A DNA stretch of 64,000 nt from the NCBI RefSeq assembly GCF_010729105.1, contig NZ_AP022573.1:1054001-1118000 (forward strand), in the 5' to 3' direction. Of the stretch, positions 34,640 through 43,993 are shown piece by piece (position 1 is the stretch's first letter; each line of letters starts with the position of its first letter). A program made the position numbers and the translations under genes. Source of the DNA: Mycobacterium saskatchewanense (GTDB lineage Bacteria; Actinomycetota; Actinomycetes; Mycobacteriales; Mycobacteriaceae). Under the pieces are notes generated by a model, which saw only the letters and a program-made list of their open reading frames with translations, was not told the origin of the DNA and searched no databases.

Positions 34640-37572
34640 ACGCCTACCGGCACCGGCTGGGGAGCCCCTGGGCGGTCCGCTGCGAGCGGGGCGGTAGCCG
34701 CGTCGGCCTCCTCACCGAGCAGGAGTGAACGCACCAACCGGCGCGGACCGAACGGCCGGAGCATGGCGCTGGCCGGGCGCGGACGGACTTTCAGGGGCCA
34801 CCAGAACCAGCGTCCGAGCAACGCCGCGATGGACGGTGTCATCAGCGACCGCACGACGAGCGTGTCGAACAACAGGCCGAGCCCGATCGTGCTGCCCGCC
34901 TGACCGATCGACCGCAGGTCACTGGCGGCCATGGACATCATGGTAAACGCGAACACCAGGCCCGCCGCGGTGACGACGCCGCCGGTCTCCCCCATCGAGC
35001 GGATGATGCCCGTCCTCAAGCCGGCGCCGATCTCCTCCTGGAATCGCGAGACCAGCAGCAGGTTGTAGTCCGAACCGACCGCCAGCAGGATGATCAGCCC
35101 GAACACCGGTGCGATCCAGTTCAACTCGAGACCCAGGATGTGTTGCCACACCAACACCGACAGGCCGAACGCCGCGCCGAGCGACAGCAGCACCGTCCCG
35201 ACGATGACCAGCGACGCGACCAGCGCCCGGGTGATCATCACCATCACGACGAAGATCAGCGTCAGCGCCGCGATTCCCACGATCAGCAGGTCGTAGTGCG
35301 ACCCGGACTGGATGTCCCGATAGATGGCGGCCGTCCCGGCGAGGTAGAACCGGGCGTCGGTCAGGGCCGTGCCCTTCACCGCCTGATGCGCCGCGTTGAG
35401 TTCGGGCGTCACCGCCGCGATACCCTTCGGGGTGGCTGGATCCGCGTCGTGGGTGATGATGAACCGTGCGGCCTTGCCGTCGGGCGACAGGAAGAGCTTC
35501 AGCCCGCGCTGAAAGTCCGGGTTCTGGAAGGCTTCCGGCGGCAGGTAGAAGTAGTCGCCGCTGCGCGACGCGTCGAAGGCCTGCCCCATCGCGCTCGCCG
35601 TGTCGGTCATCTGAGCCATCTGCGTGATCAGACCCGAGAAGCTGCTGTGCATGGTCAGCAGGGTGCCCCGCATGGAGGTGGCGACGGCGATGATCGGCGG
35701 GAACTGCGCCTGCATCTGGGGGATGATCGCGTCGACGTTGTTGACGTCCTTGATGAGGGCGGTCATGTTCTCGCTGAACTTGTCGACGCCGTCGATCGCC
35801 TCGAACACCGACCGCGTCGCCCAGCAGACCGGGATGTCGAAGCAGTGCTGCTCCCAGTAGAGATAGCTGCGCAACGGCCGCGCGAAATCGTCAAAATCCG
35901 CTAGATGGTCGCGCATCTCGTCCAGCGTGGACTGCATGTCGTGCATATCGCCAACCATCTGATGCGTTCTGCCGCTCATCTGGCCCAGCAGCCCCTGCAT
36001 TCGCTGCATCGCGCCGATCATGGCCCCGAGGTCGTCGCTCATCTTGAGCATGTCGGCCGCGCGGTCGTTCATGAAGCGCAGGTTCTCCTGAATGGGGATC
36101 GACTGCGCGCTGATCTGGAAGGGTATCGATGTGTGCTCGATGGGTCCGCCCAGGGGCCGGGTGATGCTCTGCACCATGGCGATTCCCGGTGCGCGGAAGA
36201 CGTCCTTGGCGATCCGGTCGAGCACGATCATGTCGCCGGTGCTGCGCATGTCGTGATCGCTTTCGATCATGAGTATGTCGGGATTCATGGTGGCCGCGCT
36301 GAAATGGCGTTCGGCGGCGGCGTATCCGACGTTCGACGGCAGGCTGCGCGGAATGTAGAACCGGTCGTTGTAGCTGACCTTCATGCTCGGCATGATGAGG
36401 ATGCCGATGACGGCGATCACCAGCGACGCCGCGAACACCGGGCCCGGCCAGCGCACCGTCGCGGTGCCGATGCGGCGCCAACCGCGAACCTTCACAACAC
36501 GTTTGGGATCGAGCAGGCCGAACCGGCTGGCCACGGCGACCACGGCGGGAGCCACCGTCAGCGCCCCCGCCACGACGACCAGCAGGCCCAGCGCGGACGG
36601 AATGCCGAGCGCCTTGAAGTACGACAGGCGAGCCAAGTGCAGGCAGAAGGTGGCTCCCGCGATCGTCAACCCGGAACCCAGGATGATGTGGAACGTCCCC
36701 CGGAACATCTTGTAGTAGGCCGCTTCACGGTCCTGCCCGGCTTGCCGGGCCTCCTGGTAGCGGCCGATGAGGAAGATCGCGTAATCGGTTCCCGCCGCGA
36801 TCGCCAGCGAGGACAGCATGGCGACGACGAACGTGGAGAACCCCAGCAGGTTGTAGTTGCCGAGGATGGCGACCAGCCCTCGCGCCGTGCCCATTTCGAA
36901 CCCGACCATGACGAGGGCCAGGAGCACCGTGCTGATCGAGCGGTAGGCGATGAACAGCATGATCATGATGACGACGCCGGTAACGCCCATCATCTTGAAC
37001 ATGCTCTTGTCGGCGGCCTCGTTCATGTCCTTGGTCAGCGCCGCCGGGCCGGTGACGTACACCTTGAGCCCCTTGGGGGGCACGGAGCGGTCGACGATCT
37101 CCCGCACGGCTTCGACGGACTCGTTGCCCAGGGTGCTGCCCTGGTTGCCGGCCAGGTTGAGTTGCACGTAGGCGGCTTTGCCGTCGCGGCTCTGGACGCC
37201 GGCGGCGGTCAGCGGATCGCCCCACACGTTCTGGACGTGCTGCACGTGTTTGGGATCCGCCTGAAGCTTGCCGATCAGGCCGTCGTAGTAGCGGTGCGCC
37301 TGTCCGCCTAGGTCCTTGTCGTCCTCCAGGACGATCATCGCGATGCTGTCGGAATCCGACTCGCGGTACTTCTCGCCGATGCGTTTTGCGGCGATCATCG
37401 CCGGGGCATCTTGCGGTGACATCGTCATGGCGTGGTTCCTGGCGACCGATTCGATCGGTGGCACAAGGACATTCACGGCGACGGTCAGCAGCAGCCACCC
37501 GATGATGATCGGCACCGCGAACCTGCGGACGAACCGCATGAACCTCGGGCGCGCGTCGGTGTCGGTGCTCAT
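34627..37572 (-). CDS. MmpL family RND transporter
   Basis: A 981-residue mycobacterial membrane protein large. Two six-helix bundles hold the proton-relay pairs: [20 protein letters not shown] in the first, [21 protein letters not shown] in the second; a first helix and a large periplasmic loop (about 50-190) precede the first bundle, and a long helical-hairpin insert (about 430-700, with a Cys pair in [10 protein letters not shown]) precedes the second. The layout, including that hairpin insert, fits the MmpL4/MmpL5 group that works with MmpS to move lipids or siderophores to the periplasm. Cargo unknown. Start chosen at ATG 37572 ([11 protein letters not shown]), which overlaps the mmpS stop as ATGA; the open frame extends further up but inside mmpS. 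In M. tuberculosis no MmpL lies at this place. Confidence 0.93.
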   Translation of the reverse strand: MSTDTDARPRFMRFVRRFAVPIIIGWLLLTVAVNVLVPPIESVARNHAMTMSPQDAPAMIAAKRIGEKYRESDSDSIAMIVLEDDKDLGGQAHRYYDGLIGKLQADPKHVQHVQNVWGDPLTAAGVQSRDGKAAYVQLNLAGNQGSTLGNESVEAVREIVDRSVPPKGLKVYVTGPAALTKDMNEAADKSMFKMMGVTGVVIMIMLFIAYRSISTVLLALVMVGFEMGTARGLVAILGNYNLLGFSTFVVAMLSSLAIAAGTDYAIFLIGRYQEARQAGQDREAAYYKMFRGTFHIILGSGLTIAGATFCLHLARLSYFKALGIPSALGLLVVVAGALTVAPAVVAVASRFGLLDPKRVVKVRGWRRIGTATVRWPGPVFAASLVIAVIGILIMPSMKVSYNDRFYIPRSLPSNVGYAAAERHFSAATMNPDILMIESDHDMRSTGDMIVLDRIAKDVFRAPGIAMVQSITRPLGGPIEHTSIPFQISAQSIPIQENLRFMNDRAADMLKMSDDLGAMIGAMQRMQGLLGQMSGRTHQMVGDMHDMQSTLDEMRDHLADFDDFARPLRSYLYWEQHCFDIPVCWATRSVFEAIDGVDKFSENMTALIKDVNNVDAIIPQMQAQFPPIIAVATSMRGTLLTMHSSFSGLITQMAQMTDTASAMGQAFDASRSGDYFYLPPEAFQNPDFQRGLKLFLSPDGKAARFIITHDADPATPKGIAAVTPELNAAHQAVKGTALTDARFYLAGTAAIYRDIQSGSHYDLLIVGIAALTLIFVVMVMITRALVASLVIVGTVLLSLGAAFGLSVLVWQHILGLELNWIAPVFGLIILLAVGSDYNLLLVSRFQEEIGAGLRTGIIRSMGETGGVVTAAGLVFAFTMMSMAASDLRSIGQAGSTIGLGLLFDTLVVRSLMTPSIAALLGRWFWWPLKVRPRPASAMLRPFGPRRLVRSLLLGEEADAATAPLAADRPGAPQPVPVGVQPG

Positions 37573-38000
37573 GCGGCCTTCACCAGACACGACGTTTGGG
37601 CGTGGTGCCCGGCGGCGGATTGCTCGTCCTTCAGCTGGTCGTTGACCGTGATGCGGCACCCGATATTGTCACCGTCGCCTTGTGCCACCACGTTGGCGAT
37701 CACGGCCGGAACCGTCGTCGTGATCGTGTAGGTCCAGGGCAGCGTGGTGAACTCCGCCTGTTGGGGCACGGCGTTCTTGTCGAGATAGCTCACGCTTCCC
37801 GTCGTGCCGCCCGGGCCGTACACCTCGTACGTCACCCGCTTGATGTGGGACGGCTCCAGCGGTTCGGCGCTGCTCCCGGTCGCCGTGAAGATCTCGTCGG
37901 AACCGAAGACGCCGCGGAGTCGGTCAACGGCGATGGCACCGAGAGCCACGGCGGCCACCACAACGAGGGGCACCCACGCTTTCTTGAGAAAGGTCAACAC
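37569..38000 (-). CDS. MmpS family transport accessory protein
   Basis: About 143 residues from a GTG at 38000. One N-terminal membrane helix ([17 protein letters not shown], 8-24) is followed by a periplasmic beta-sandwich with [20 protein letters not shown], a conserved MmpS signature, and [14 protein letters not shown] near the end. Two Cys (IGCRITVN and TSCLVKAA) could form a disulfide as in MmpS4. MmpS is needed for the function of its MmpL partner, encoded next. The frame is open to 38108, but the GTG gives the normal family start ([11 protein letters not shown]). A CsoR-like palindrome lies about 140 bp upstream. Confidence 0.9.
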   Translation of the reverse strand: MLTFLKKAWVPLVVVAAVALGAIAVDRLRGVFGSDEIFTATGSSAEPLEPSHIKRVTYEVYGPGGTTGSVSYLDKNAVPQQAEFTTLPWTYTITTTVPAVIANVVAQGDGDNIGCRITVNDQLKDEQSAAGHHAQTSCLVKAA

Positions 38001-38143
38001 CGTCGCTTCCCTTCGCTCGTAGTCCGGTCCTTCGAGCGCAGTGTCACCACCACGCGGCGACGTCCGGTAGAGCGCTTCGACGTCGCACCGGTAGCCTCCC
38101 GGCTTCAACGCGCCGGCGGGGCGCTCGCCTAACCAGATATACC

Positions 38144-38159
38144 ATACCCCCTAGGGTAT
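38144..38159 (-). promoter_or_regulatory. CsoR/RicR-type operator upstream of mmpS-mmpL
   Basis: ATACCCCCTAGGGTAT is an inverted repeat with arms ATACCC/GGGTAT and a 4-bp spacer. On the minus strand the wider sequence reads ATACCCTAGGGGGTATGGTA, almost the same as CsoR-family copper operators known from Bacillus and actinobacteria. It lies in the gap between the PPE stop and the mmpS start, so mmpS-mmpL is the natural target. A TATGGT -10-like hexamer overlaps its downstream edge, which would suit repression. No CsoR gene lies in the window. Confidence 0.65.
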
Positions 38160-38287
38160 TTTCTACGCGTTGGATGACCGCTCGGAAAGCTTCCACTTTG
38201 CTGAGCCGCAGCCGGCGATGTGACCGGTCGGCTACCCGCGAATGCCGCGCGTCAACCGTTGAGGGTTGAATGGGGTTGCGCGCAGCT

Positions 38288-39838
38288 CTATTCGGCCGCT
38301 CGCCCGTCCCAGCTATTCGGCACGGCCGGGGCACCGTTCCATCCATCGTCGGCGAGCGTCATCAGACCGGCAGGCCGACCGGTACCGGCCTTCGCGCTAA
38401 CGCCGGCGAATCCGAACGGACCCGCTCCACAGTCGGACGACTCGGGCCCCGGGTCCGCGGCGTCGTCGATGTCCATGAACTCATAGCGATGCGCGCGATC
38501 CTCGACCGTCGCCCCGCGGCGACGGCGCCGTCGCGTCCGGCCATCAGCGGCGGCCGCGGCCGCCGCCGGCTCGTCGGCGTCGTCGGGCACCGGTTCCTCC
38601 GAACGCCGACGCGCGCGACCGCTCGCGCTGCCGCGTGCCGACAGTCCCGCCACGCCGACGGCGTAGAGAGAATCGGCCAGGCCGGCGCCGAGCCCCGTCG
38701 TCGCCCCCGGCCCGAAACCGACACCCGGACCCCCACCGACGGGTCCGCCCCCCAAAGGCGTCGCCGGGCTTGGCGCCGGGTTTGGGCTCGAGAGCACCGG
38801 TGCGGTGCCCGCGGTCGCCGACACACCCGGCGCCACCGCCGGGGCCGGCGCGGCGCCGACCGGCATTGCCGCCGGGATGCCGGTGGCCAGGGACACCGGA
38901 ACGGCGATGCCGGCCGCGACTCCCGCGCCCGCGGTCACCCCGATGGCGCCGGCGGCCGGCACCACCGCGGCCAGCGCCGGGGTCAGGGACACCGCCAACT
39001 GGATCGCCTGTTGCCCGAACGGCCAGAAGATCATCAGCGTATGGAAGGTCGCCCACGCGATGGCGTTGGCGAGGGCCGGGGTGAACCCCGGAATCTGGGT
39101 CAGCGTCGAGGTGATGCCGTTGACGAACGGCGTCGGAGGGAAGGGCCACCCGGCCGGGTTGAGGTCCTTGGACACGGGCCAGGCGAACTGACTGGTGTAC
39201 TGCTTGATGATCGCCGTGAGCTGGTCCTGCCATGACGCCGCCTGGTTGGCTGCCGCGCTGGCTTGTTGGTGGGTCGTGGAGGCGTCGGCGTGGTCGAGGT
39301 TGGCGGCCACGATCTGCGGCGGCGGCGCGGCCATCGGGGCCGCCGCCAGGGCCGACTCGGAGATCAGCTGATAGGTCGTCATGGTTTCGGCCGCCTGCAG
39401 CCACATGCGCACGTAGTCCGCCTCGTTGACCGCAATGGGAATCGTGTTGATCCCGAAGAAGTTGGTGGCGATCAACACGCCGTGCACCGCGTGGTTGGCG
39501 GCAAGCTCGGCGAGCGTGGGCATGGTTGCCAGCGCGGTGGCATAGGCGCCGGCAGCCGTCTGGTGCAGCGCGGCGGCGACAGCGGCATCGGCGGCCTTTC
39601 CGTGCAGCCAGCCGAGGTAGGGAGCGTGCGCCACCACGTATTGCTCCGCGGTCGGGCCGTCCCACGCGGCCTGCGCCTCGCCCAACAGTGCGGTGAGTTC
39701 GTCTGCCGCGGCGTCGTATTCGGTGGCCAGCGACGACCACGCCCCCGCGGCCGCCAGCAGGGGCCCCGGGCCGGGACCGCTGCTCAGCATCGCCGAGTGC
39801 ACCTCCGGGGGGAAGGCCATCCAGATCGGGGCGGTCAT
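38288..39838 (-). CDS. PPE family protein, PPW (PxxPxxW) type
   Basis: A 516-residue PPE protein starting [18 protein letters not shown]. The N-terminal 180-residue PPE domain carries the usual [32 protein letters not shown] region with a W-x-G turn. Hydrophobic and Ala/Pro/Gly-rich segments follow, then an Arg- and acid-rich linker, and the C-terminal GFAGV and PAVPNSW motifs that mark the PPE-PPW subfamily. These proteins are exported through ESX systems and exposed at the cell surface. No PE partner or ESX genes are adjacent. The ATG at 39838 is certain; the frame upstream is antisense to the next gene. This gene is not at this place in M. tuberculosis. Confidence 0.92.
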   Translation of the reverse strand: MTAPIWMAFPPEVHSAMLSSGPGPGPLLAAAGAWSSLATEYDAAADELTALLGEAQAAWDGPTAEQYVVAHAPYLGWLHGKAADAAVAAALHQTAAGAYATALATMPTLAELAANHAVHGVLIATNFFGINTIPIAVNEADYVRMWLQAAETMTTYQLISESALAAAPMAAPPPQIVAANLDHADASTTHQQASAAANQAASWQDQLTAIIKQYTSQFAWPVSKDLNPAGWPFPPTPFVNGITSTLTQIPGFTPALANAIAWATFHTLMIFWPFGQQAIQLAVSLTPALAAVVPAAGAIGVTAGAGVAAGIAVPVSLATGIPAAMPVGAAPAPAVAPGVSATAGTAPVLSSPNPAPSPATPLGGGPVGGGPGVGFGPGATTGLGAGLADSLYAVGVAGLSARGSASGRARRRSEEPVPDDADEPAAAAAAADGRTRRRRRRGATVEDRAHRYEFMDIDDAADPGPESSDCGAGPFGFAGVSAKAGTGRPAGLMTLADDGWNGAPAVPNSWDGRAAE

Positions 39839-39979
39839 CGCCGGGGACCGTTGCGGATGCGCTGGGACACGAACACCTCTTCGAGTGGCTTTGCGGGCTG
39901 TGCTCCTCCAGTGGTCGGTTGGCGGGGCGGTTTGGTTCCCAACTACTTGTTCGGCGATGTCTTTGCGCCTGGACCAGCC

Positions 39980-41347
39980 ATGCGCAACGATGCAGGGATG
40001 CGGTGTGACGTTGCGCGCGAGGCGCTTTCTGCGCGGTTGGACGGCGAGCGTCCGCAGGTGCTCGCGCAGCAGGTCGACGCCCACCTGGAATCGTGTCGCG
40101 GTTGCCGAACCTGGCTCATCGGTGCGGCCGTGCAGACTCGGCGGCTCGCCTCGATCGAACCCGGTCAGGGGCCGGACCTGGTGGACAGGATCCTGGCGAG
40201 CGTCGGCGAGGGGGCAACGACGCGGCAGGGACGCTGGATGCGGGCAGTGCGCAGGCACTACCGGCGCTGGGGACTGGTCGCCGTCGGCCTGTTCCAGGTG
40301 GCGATCGCCGCTGCGCAGATCAGCGGCATGGATTTCGGCATGGTCTCGACGCACATGCACGGCGCGATGTCCGGCGAGCACCTGATGCACGAGTCCACGG
40401 CCTGGCTTCTGGCGCTCGGTTTGGCGATGGTCGCCGCCGGCGTGTGGCCCGTCACCGCAATCGGTGTCGCAGCGATTACGGGCGTGTATTCGGTGGCACT
40501 GCTGAGTTATGTGGTCGTCGACGCGTTCAACGGCGAGGTGACGGCGGCACGCGTCGCCAGCCACATGCCCATCCTGCTCGGCCTGGTCTTCACCTTGCTG
40601 GTGGCCCGGGAGCGGGTCGGCACGCACACGCCGCAGAGCGATACCTCATATACCGACCGCGCCCCGGCGCGGGCCCCGTCACCCCAGGCGCGACGGCGCG
40701 GCCACCTGTGGCCGATCAATCGGTCCCCCGCCGCGGTCTCTACGACGACCCGTCGTAGACTGGTCAAGCCCGCGACACTAAGGTGGTTGGCCATGACCGC
40801 GTCCAGCGACGACGAGGCCGTCACCGAGCTGGCCCTCCAAGCCGCACGCGGGGATGCCCGGGCCCTGGAGGCGTTCATCAGGGCCACCCAGCAGGACGTG
40901 TGGCGGTTCGTGACGTATCTGTGCGACGCCGGCAACGCCGACGATCTCACCCAGGAGACCTTCCTCCGCGCCATCAGCGCGATCGAGCGATTCTCCGGAC
41001 GCTCGAGCGCGCGGACCTGGCTCTTGGCGATCGCGCGCCGCGTCGTCGCCGATCACATTCGTTACGCGCAGTCGCGGCCGCGCACCGCGGTGGGTGCCGA
41101 TCCGGCCCATCTCGTTCGCGGTGACCGCCACGCCCGCGGCTTCGAAGACCTGGTCGAGGTGACCCAGATGATCGCCAACCTCACCACCGAACAGCGCGAA
41201 GCCCTGCTGCTCACCCAGCTGCTCGGACTCCCCTACGCCGACGCGGCAGCCGTGTGCGGCTGCCCGGTGGGCACCATTCGCTCCCGCGTGGCCCGCGCGC
41301 GCGACGCCCTGCTTGCCGACGTCGACCGGGAAGACCTGACCGGCTAA
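39980..41347 (+). CDS. Zinc anti-sigma-like, His/Met-rich membrane protein in one open frame with SigC
   Basis: From the ATG at 39980 (or 39998, [14 protein letters not shown]) a single frame without stop runs through SigC to 41347, 455 codons. The first 60 residues have the zinc anti-sigma motif H-x3-C-x2-C (HLESCRGC). Four membrane helices follow (about 95-240); between the first two is a His/Met-rich loop ([14 protein letters not shown]) that looks metal-binding. A basic, Pro-rich linker of about 55 residues leads directly into SigC. Either it is made as one anti-sigma/sigma fusion, or the upstream gene has lost its stop and SigC is also made from its own ATG. Rv0093c of M. tuberculosis is, from memory, a related membrane protein. 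In M. tuberculosis the gene before sigC is divergent blaC, which is absent here. Confidence 0.75.
   Translation: MRNDAGMRCDVAREALSARLDGERPQVLAQQVDAHLESCRGCRTWLIGAAVQTRRLASIEPGQGPDLVDRILASVGEGATTRQGRWMRAVRRHYRRWGLVAVGLFQVAIAAAQISGMDFGMVSTHMHGAMSGEHLMHESTAWLLALGLAMVAAGVWPVTAIGVAAITGVYSVALLSYVVVDAFNGEVTAARVASHMPILLGLVFTLLVARERVGTHTPQSDTSYTDRAPARAPSPQARRRGHLWPINRSPAAVSTTTRRRLVKPATLRWLAMTASSDDEAVTELALQAARGDARALEAFIRATQQDVWRFVTYLCDAGNADDLTQETFLRAISAIERFSGRSSARTWLLAIARRVVADHIRYAQSRPRTAVGADPAHLVRGDRHARGFEDLVEVTQMIANLTTEQREALLLTQLLGLPYADAAAVCGCPVGTIRSRVARARDALLADVDREDLTG
40740..40758. promoter_or_regulatory. Perfect 8-bp-arm palindrome upstream of sigC (BlaI-like)
   Basis: CTACGACGACCCGTCGTAG: arms CTACGACG and CGTCGTAG around a 3-bp centre, 34 bp before the sigC ATG and inside the linker of the open frame. 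A TACGAC/GTCGTA dyad is the style of site used by BlaI/MecI-type repressors; in M. tuberculosis BlaI controls blaC, the divergent neighbour of sigC. The link to BlaI is from memory and not scored. Confidence 0.5.
40793..41347 (+). CDS. sigC: ECF RNA polymerase sigma factor SigC
   Basis: A 184-residue ECF sigma factor matching Rv2069. Region 2 has [19 protein letters not shown] and [20 protein letters not shown]; region 4 has [20 protein letters not shown] and [26 protein letters not shown]. Its M. tuberculosis counterpart has been linked to virulence and copper acquisition genes. An independent start at ATG 40793 is supported by an AGGTGG 6 bp upstream and by the length of the known protein. 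The same frame is open upstream into the anti-sigma-like domain. Its stop overlaps that of cobK by 3 bp, convergently. Confidence 0.95.
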   Translation: MTASSDDEAVTELALQAARGDARALEAFIRATQQDVWRFVTYLCDAGNADDLTQETFLRAISAIERFSGRSSARTWLLAIARRVVADHIRYAQSRPRTAVGADPAHLVRGDRHARGFEDLVEVTQMIANLTTEQREALLLTQLLGLPYADAAAVCGCPVGTIRSRVARARDALLADVDREDLTG

Positions 41348-42069
41348 ACCAGTCCCGCCACCCATTCGGCGGCCTCGCCCACCGTGCCGACCGTCCGCAC
41401 GCCCCCGGGCAGCGGCGGCCGGGCCACCATCACCACCGGAACGTCCAGCGCCGCAGCCGCATCCAGTTTTGCCCGCGTCATGTCGCCGCCGCTGTTCTTG
41501 GTCACCAGGGCATCGATCCCGTGGCCACGCAGCAACGCCAGTTCGTCGTCGTAGCGGTAGGGGCCCCGGGACAACACGAGCTCATACCGGCGCGGCAGGA
41601 CGGAACCGTCGGGTTCGGTGACCGCGCGGATGAGGAACCAGGCATCACTGTCGGCGAAGGCATTGACACCCGAACGGCCGGTGGTCAGGAAGACTCGCGA
41701 ATAACCCTGTTGCTCAACCGTTTCGGCGGCCTGGGCGTCCGACTCGACGACCAGGGAGTCGCCGGGGTCCCAGGCGGGTCGGGCAAGGACCAGGTGCGGG
41801 ATCCCCTGCTCTCCGCAGGCTTGCGCCGCGTGGGCGGTCATGGTCGCGGCGAACGGATGGGTGGCGTCCACGACGGCGTCGATGCGTTCGTCGCGCAGCC
41901 AGCGGCGGAGCCCGTCGACGCCGCCAAATCCGCCGACGCGCACCGAGCCGACCGGCAGCGCGGGGTCCGGGACGCGGCCCGCCAGCGAGCTGACGACGTC
42001 GACGCGCGGGTGCAGCGTCGTCGCCAGCGCGCGCGCCTCGGCGGTGCCGCCGAGCAGGAGCACCCGCAT
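41344..42069 (-). CDS. cobK: Precorrin-6A reductase CobK
   Basis: A 241-residue NADPH-dependent enzyme that reduces precorrin-6A to precorrin-6B. Signatures: [14 protein letters not shown] at the N-terminus, [21 protein letters not shown] (about 70-90), [12 protein letters not shown] and [20 protein letters not shown] near the C-terminus. The ATG at 42069 shares a base with the cobM stop (TGATG). It is the last gene of the leftward SDR-cobL-cobM-cobK operon and corresponds to Rv2070c. Confidence 0.95.
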   Translation of the reverse strand: MRVLLLGGTAEARALATTLHPRVDVVSSLAGRVPDPALPVGSVRVGGFGGVDGLRRWLRDERIDAVVDATHPFAATMTAHAAQACGEQGIPHLVLARPAWDPGDSLVVESDAQAAETVEQQGYSRVFLTTGRSGVNAFADSDAWFLIRAVTEPDGSVLPRRYELVLSRGPYRYDDELALLRGHGIDALVTKNSGGDMTRAKLDAAAALDVPVVMVARPPLPGGVRTVGTVGEAAEWVAGLV

Positions 42070-42824
42070 CAGTGCCGGCTCCCCCGGGTCCGCCCCGTGG
42101 AGTACAGGTAGCTGTCGGTGAACCCCTCGGCGGCGAGCGCGTCGCCGACGACGATGACGGCGGTCTTGGTGATGCCCGCGCCGCGCATCTGTTCGGCGAT
42201 GTCGCCGAGCGTGCCGCGTAGCACGGCCTGTTGTGGCCAGCTGGCGAAAGCGACTGCGGCGGCGGGTGTTTCGTGGCGGTATCCGCCGTCGAGAAGCTGC
42301 GGGACGATCGCGTCGATCTGCGCGGCGGCCAGGTGCAGGACGAGGGTGGCTCCCGAACGGGCCAGGGTGACGAGGTCTTCCCCGGGCGGCATGGCCGTCG
42401 ACAGGGTGGCCACCCGCGTCAGCGTCACCGTCTGCGCGACGCCGGGAACGGTGAGCTCCCGTTTCAGCGCGGCCGCCGCCGCGGCGAACGACGGGACGCC
42501 GGGCACGATCTCGTAGTCGATGCCCAGCGCGTCCAGGCGCCGGCACTGCTCGGCCAGCGCACTGTACAGCGAGGGGTCGCCCGAGTGCAGCCGGGCCACG
42601 TCGTGCCCGGCCGCGTCGGCGTCGGCGAGTTCGTCGATGATCTGTTCGAGCGTAAGCGGGCCGGTGTCAACGAGTTTCGCGCCCGGCGGGCACCAAGCCA
42701 GCAGATCATCGGGCATAATGGAGCCCGCATACAGGCAGGTCTCGCACCGCTGCAGCAGCCGTTGGCCGCGGACGGTGATGAGGTCGGCGGCGCCGGGTCC
42801 CGCACCGATGAAATACACCGTCAT
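42069..42824 (-). CDS. cobM: Precorrin-4 C11-methyltransferase CobM
   Basis: A 251-residue SAM methyltransferase that methylates C-11 of precorrin-4. Signatures: VYFIGAGPGAADLITVRG at the start, CLYAGSIMPDDLLAWCPPGA, RLHSGDPSLYSALAEQ and YEIVPGVPSFAAAAAALKREL. The 4-bp overlap with cobL upstream (ATGA) and the one-base overlap with cobK downstream show a tightly packed operon. Corresponds to Rv2071c. Confidence 0.96.
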   Translation of the reverse strand: MTVYFIGAGPGAADLITVRGQRLLQRCETCLYAGSIMPDDLLAWCPPGAKLVDTGPLTLEQIIDELADADAAGHDVARLHSGDPSLYSALAEQCRRLDALGIDYEIVPGVPSFAAAAAALKRELTVPGVAQTVTLTRVATLSTAMPPGEDLVTLARSGATLVLHLAAAQIDAIVPQLLDGGYRHETPAAAVAFASWPQQAVLRGTLGDIAEQMRGAGITKTAVIVVGDALAAEGFTDSYLYSTGRTRGSRH

Positions 42825-43993
42825 CGGGTCACCGCCCACTGGGTGACCGGGTACTGCGGGCGCCAGCCGGTGAATCCGCCGAGCGGCTCGCCCTGGTAGT
42901 GCTGGAAGCGTCGCAACTCGCCGCCGTAGCGCGAATAGGATTGCACGAGTAGCGCTTCGGATTCGGCGGTGACGACGTTGGCCACCAGCCGCCCGCCGGG
43001 CGGAAGGTGGTCCAGGCACGCGTCGAGCAGACCCGGCTGGGTCAGTCCGCCGCCAATGAAGATCGCCGACGGCGCGTCGGCCCCATCGAACGCGTCGGGA
43101 GCCGCGCCGCGCACGTCGAGGCGGACGCCGAATGCCGCGGCGTTGTGGGTGATGTTGACGCGCCGCCGCTCGTCGTGCTCGAACGCCACCGCGCTGCATC
43201 CGGGCCAGCTCAGGCACCATTCGACGCCGATGCTTCCCGAGCCGGCCCCGACGTCCCACAACCGCTCCCCCGGCCGCGGCGCCAGCGCGGCCAGGGTCGT
43301 TGCGCGGATCGCGTGCTTGGTGATCTGCCCGTCGTGGGCGAAGGCGGCGTCGGGCGGCGGTGAGACTCGTTCGTCGGGCAGGTAGCGGACGGCGGTGACG
43401 TTGAGGTCGTCGACGTCCGTCGGCGGATTGTCGGCCCACTGGCGGGCCACGCCGTCGCGGCGCTGTTCGGCCGGGCCGCCGAGCCGTTCGAGCATGGTCA
43501 ACTCTGATTGCCCGCGGCCGTGGGCGGTGAGCAGCGCCGCCAGCGTGTGCGGCGTGGAGCGGTCGCGCGACAGGACGATTGCCTGCCCGCCCCGGCGCAC
43601 CGCGGTGTGTGGTTCGGCGGTGACCAGGCTGATGACCTCGGTGTCGTGGACGTTCCAGCCCATCCGCGCGCACGCCAGCGTCACCGAGTTGACGTGCGGC
43701 AGCACCCTGACTTTGTCCGCGCCGTGCAGCCGGATCAGCGTGCCGCCGATCCCGTGCAGCAACGGATCACCGCTGGCGACGACGTGGATGTCGCCGTTGT
43801 TGGCGTCGAGCAGCGACTCCAGCGCGGGCAACATTGGTGACGGCCACTCGCGACGGGGTGCGGGCACGGTCTCGTCGAGCAGGTCGAGCTGCCGCTTGGA
43901 TCCGTAGATCACAGTGGCGCTTCGTAATTCGGCGCGCGACGACTCGACAAGCCCCGCCATGCCGTCGGCGCCGATCCCGACGACGACGATCAT
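42821..43993 (-). CDS. cobL: Precorrin-6Y C5,15-methyltransferase (decarboxylating) CobL
   Basis: A 390-residue two-domain protein. The N-terminal part (1-200) is a tetrapyrrole methylase: [33 protein letters not shown] and VNSVTLACARMGW. The C-terminal part is a Rossmann-type methyltransferase with LWDVGAGSGSIGVEW and PSAIFIGGGLTQPGLLDACL. It methylates C-5 and C-15 and removes the acetate side-chain carboxyl. Start ATG 43993 overlaps the SDR stop by 4 bp. Corresponds to Rv2072c. Confidence 0.96.
   Translation of the reverse strand: MIVVVGIGADGMAGLVESSRAELRSATVIYGSKRQLDLLDETVPAPRREWPSPMLPALESLLDANNGDIHVVASGDPLLHGIGGTLIRLHGADKVRVLPHVNSVTLACARMGWNVHDTEVISLVTAEPHTAVRRGGQAIVLSRDRSTPHTLAALLTAHGRGQSELTMLERLGGPAEQRRDGVARQWADNPPTDVDDLNVTAVRYLPDERVSPPPDAAFAHDGQITKHAIRATTLAALAPRPGERLWDVGAGSGSIGVEWCLSWPGCSAVAFEHDERRRVNITHNAAAFGVRLDVRGAAPDAFDGADAPSAIFIGGGLTQPGLLDACLDHLPPGGRLVANVVTAESEALLVQSYSRYGGELRRFQHYQGEPLGGFTGWRPQYPVTQWAVTR

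Noticed and set aside
39263..39979. Upstream part of the open frame that contains the anti-sigma-like protein and SigC
   Set aside because: Antisense to the PPE gene and low in complexity; the anti-sigma-like domain begins at 39980 or 39998.
39839..40627. N-terminal extension of the PPE open frame
   Set aside because: PPE proteins start at the [17 protein letters not shown] motif; the extension is antisense to the membrane-protein gene.
34640..40740. A blaC (beta-lactamase) gene next to sigC, expected from the M. tuberculosis order
   Set aside because: No frame in this stretch carries class A beta-lactamase motifs (SxxK, SDN, KTG); the place is taken by mmpL, mmpS and a PPE gene.
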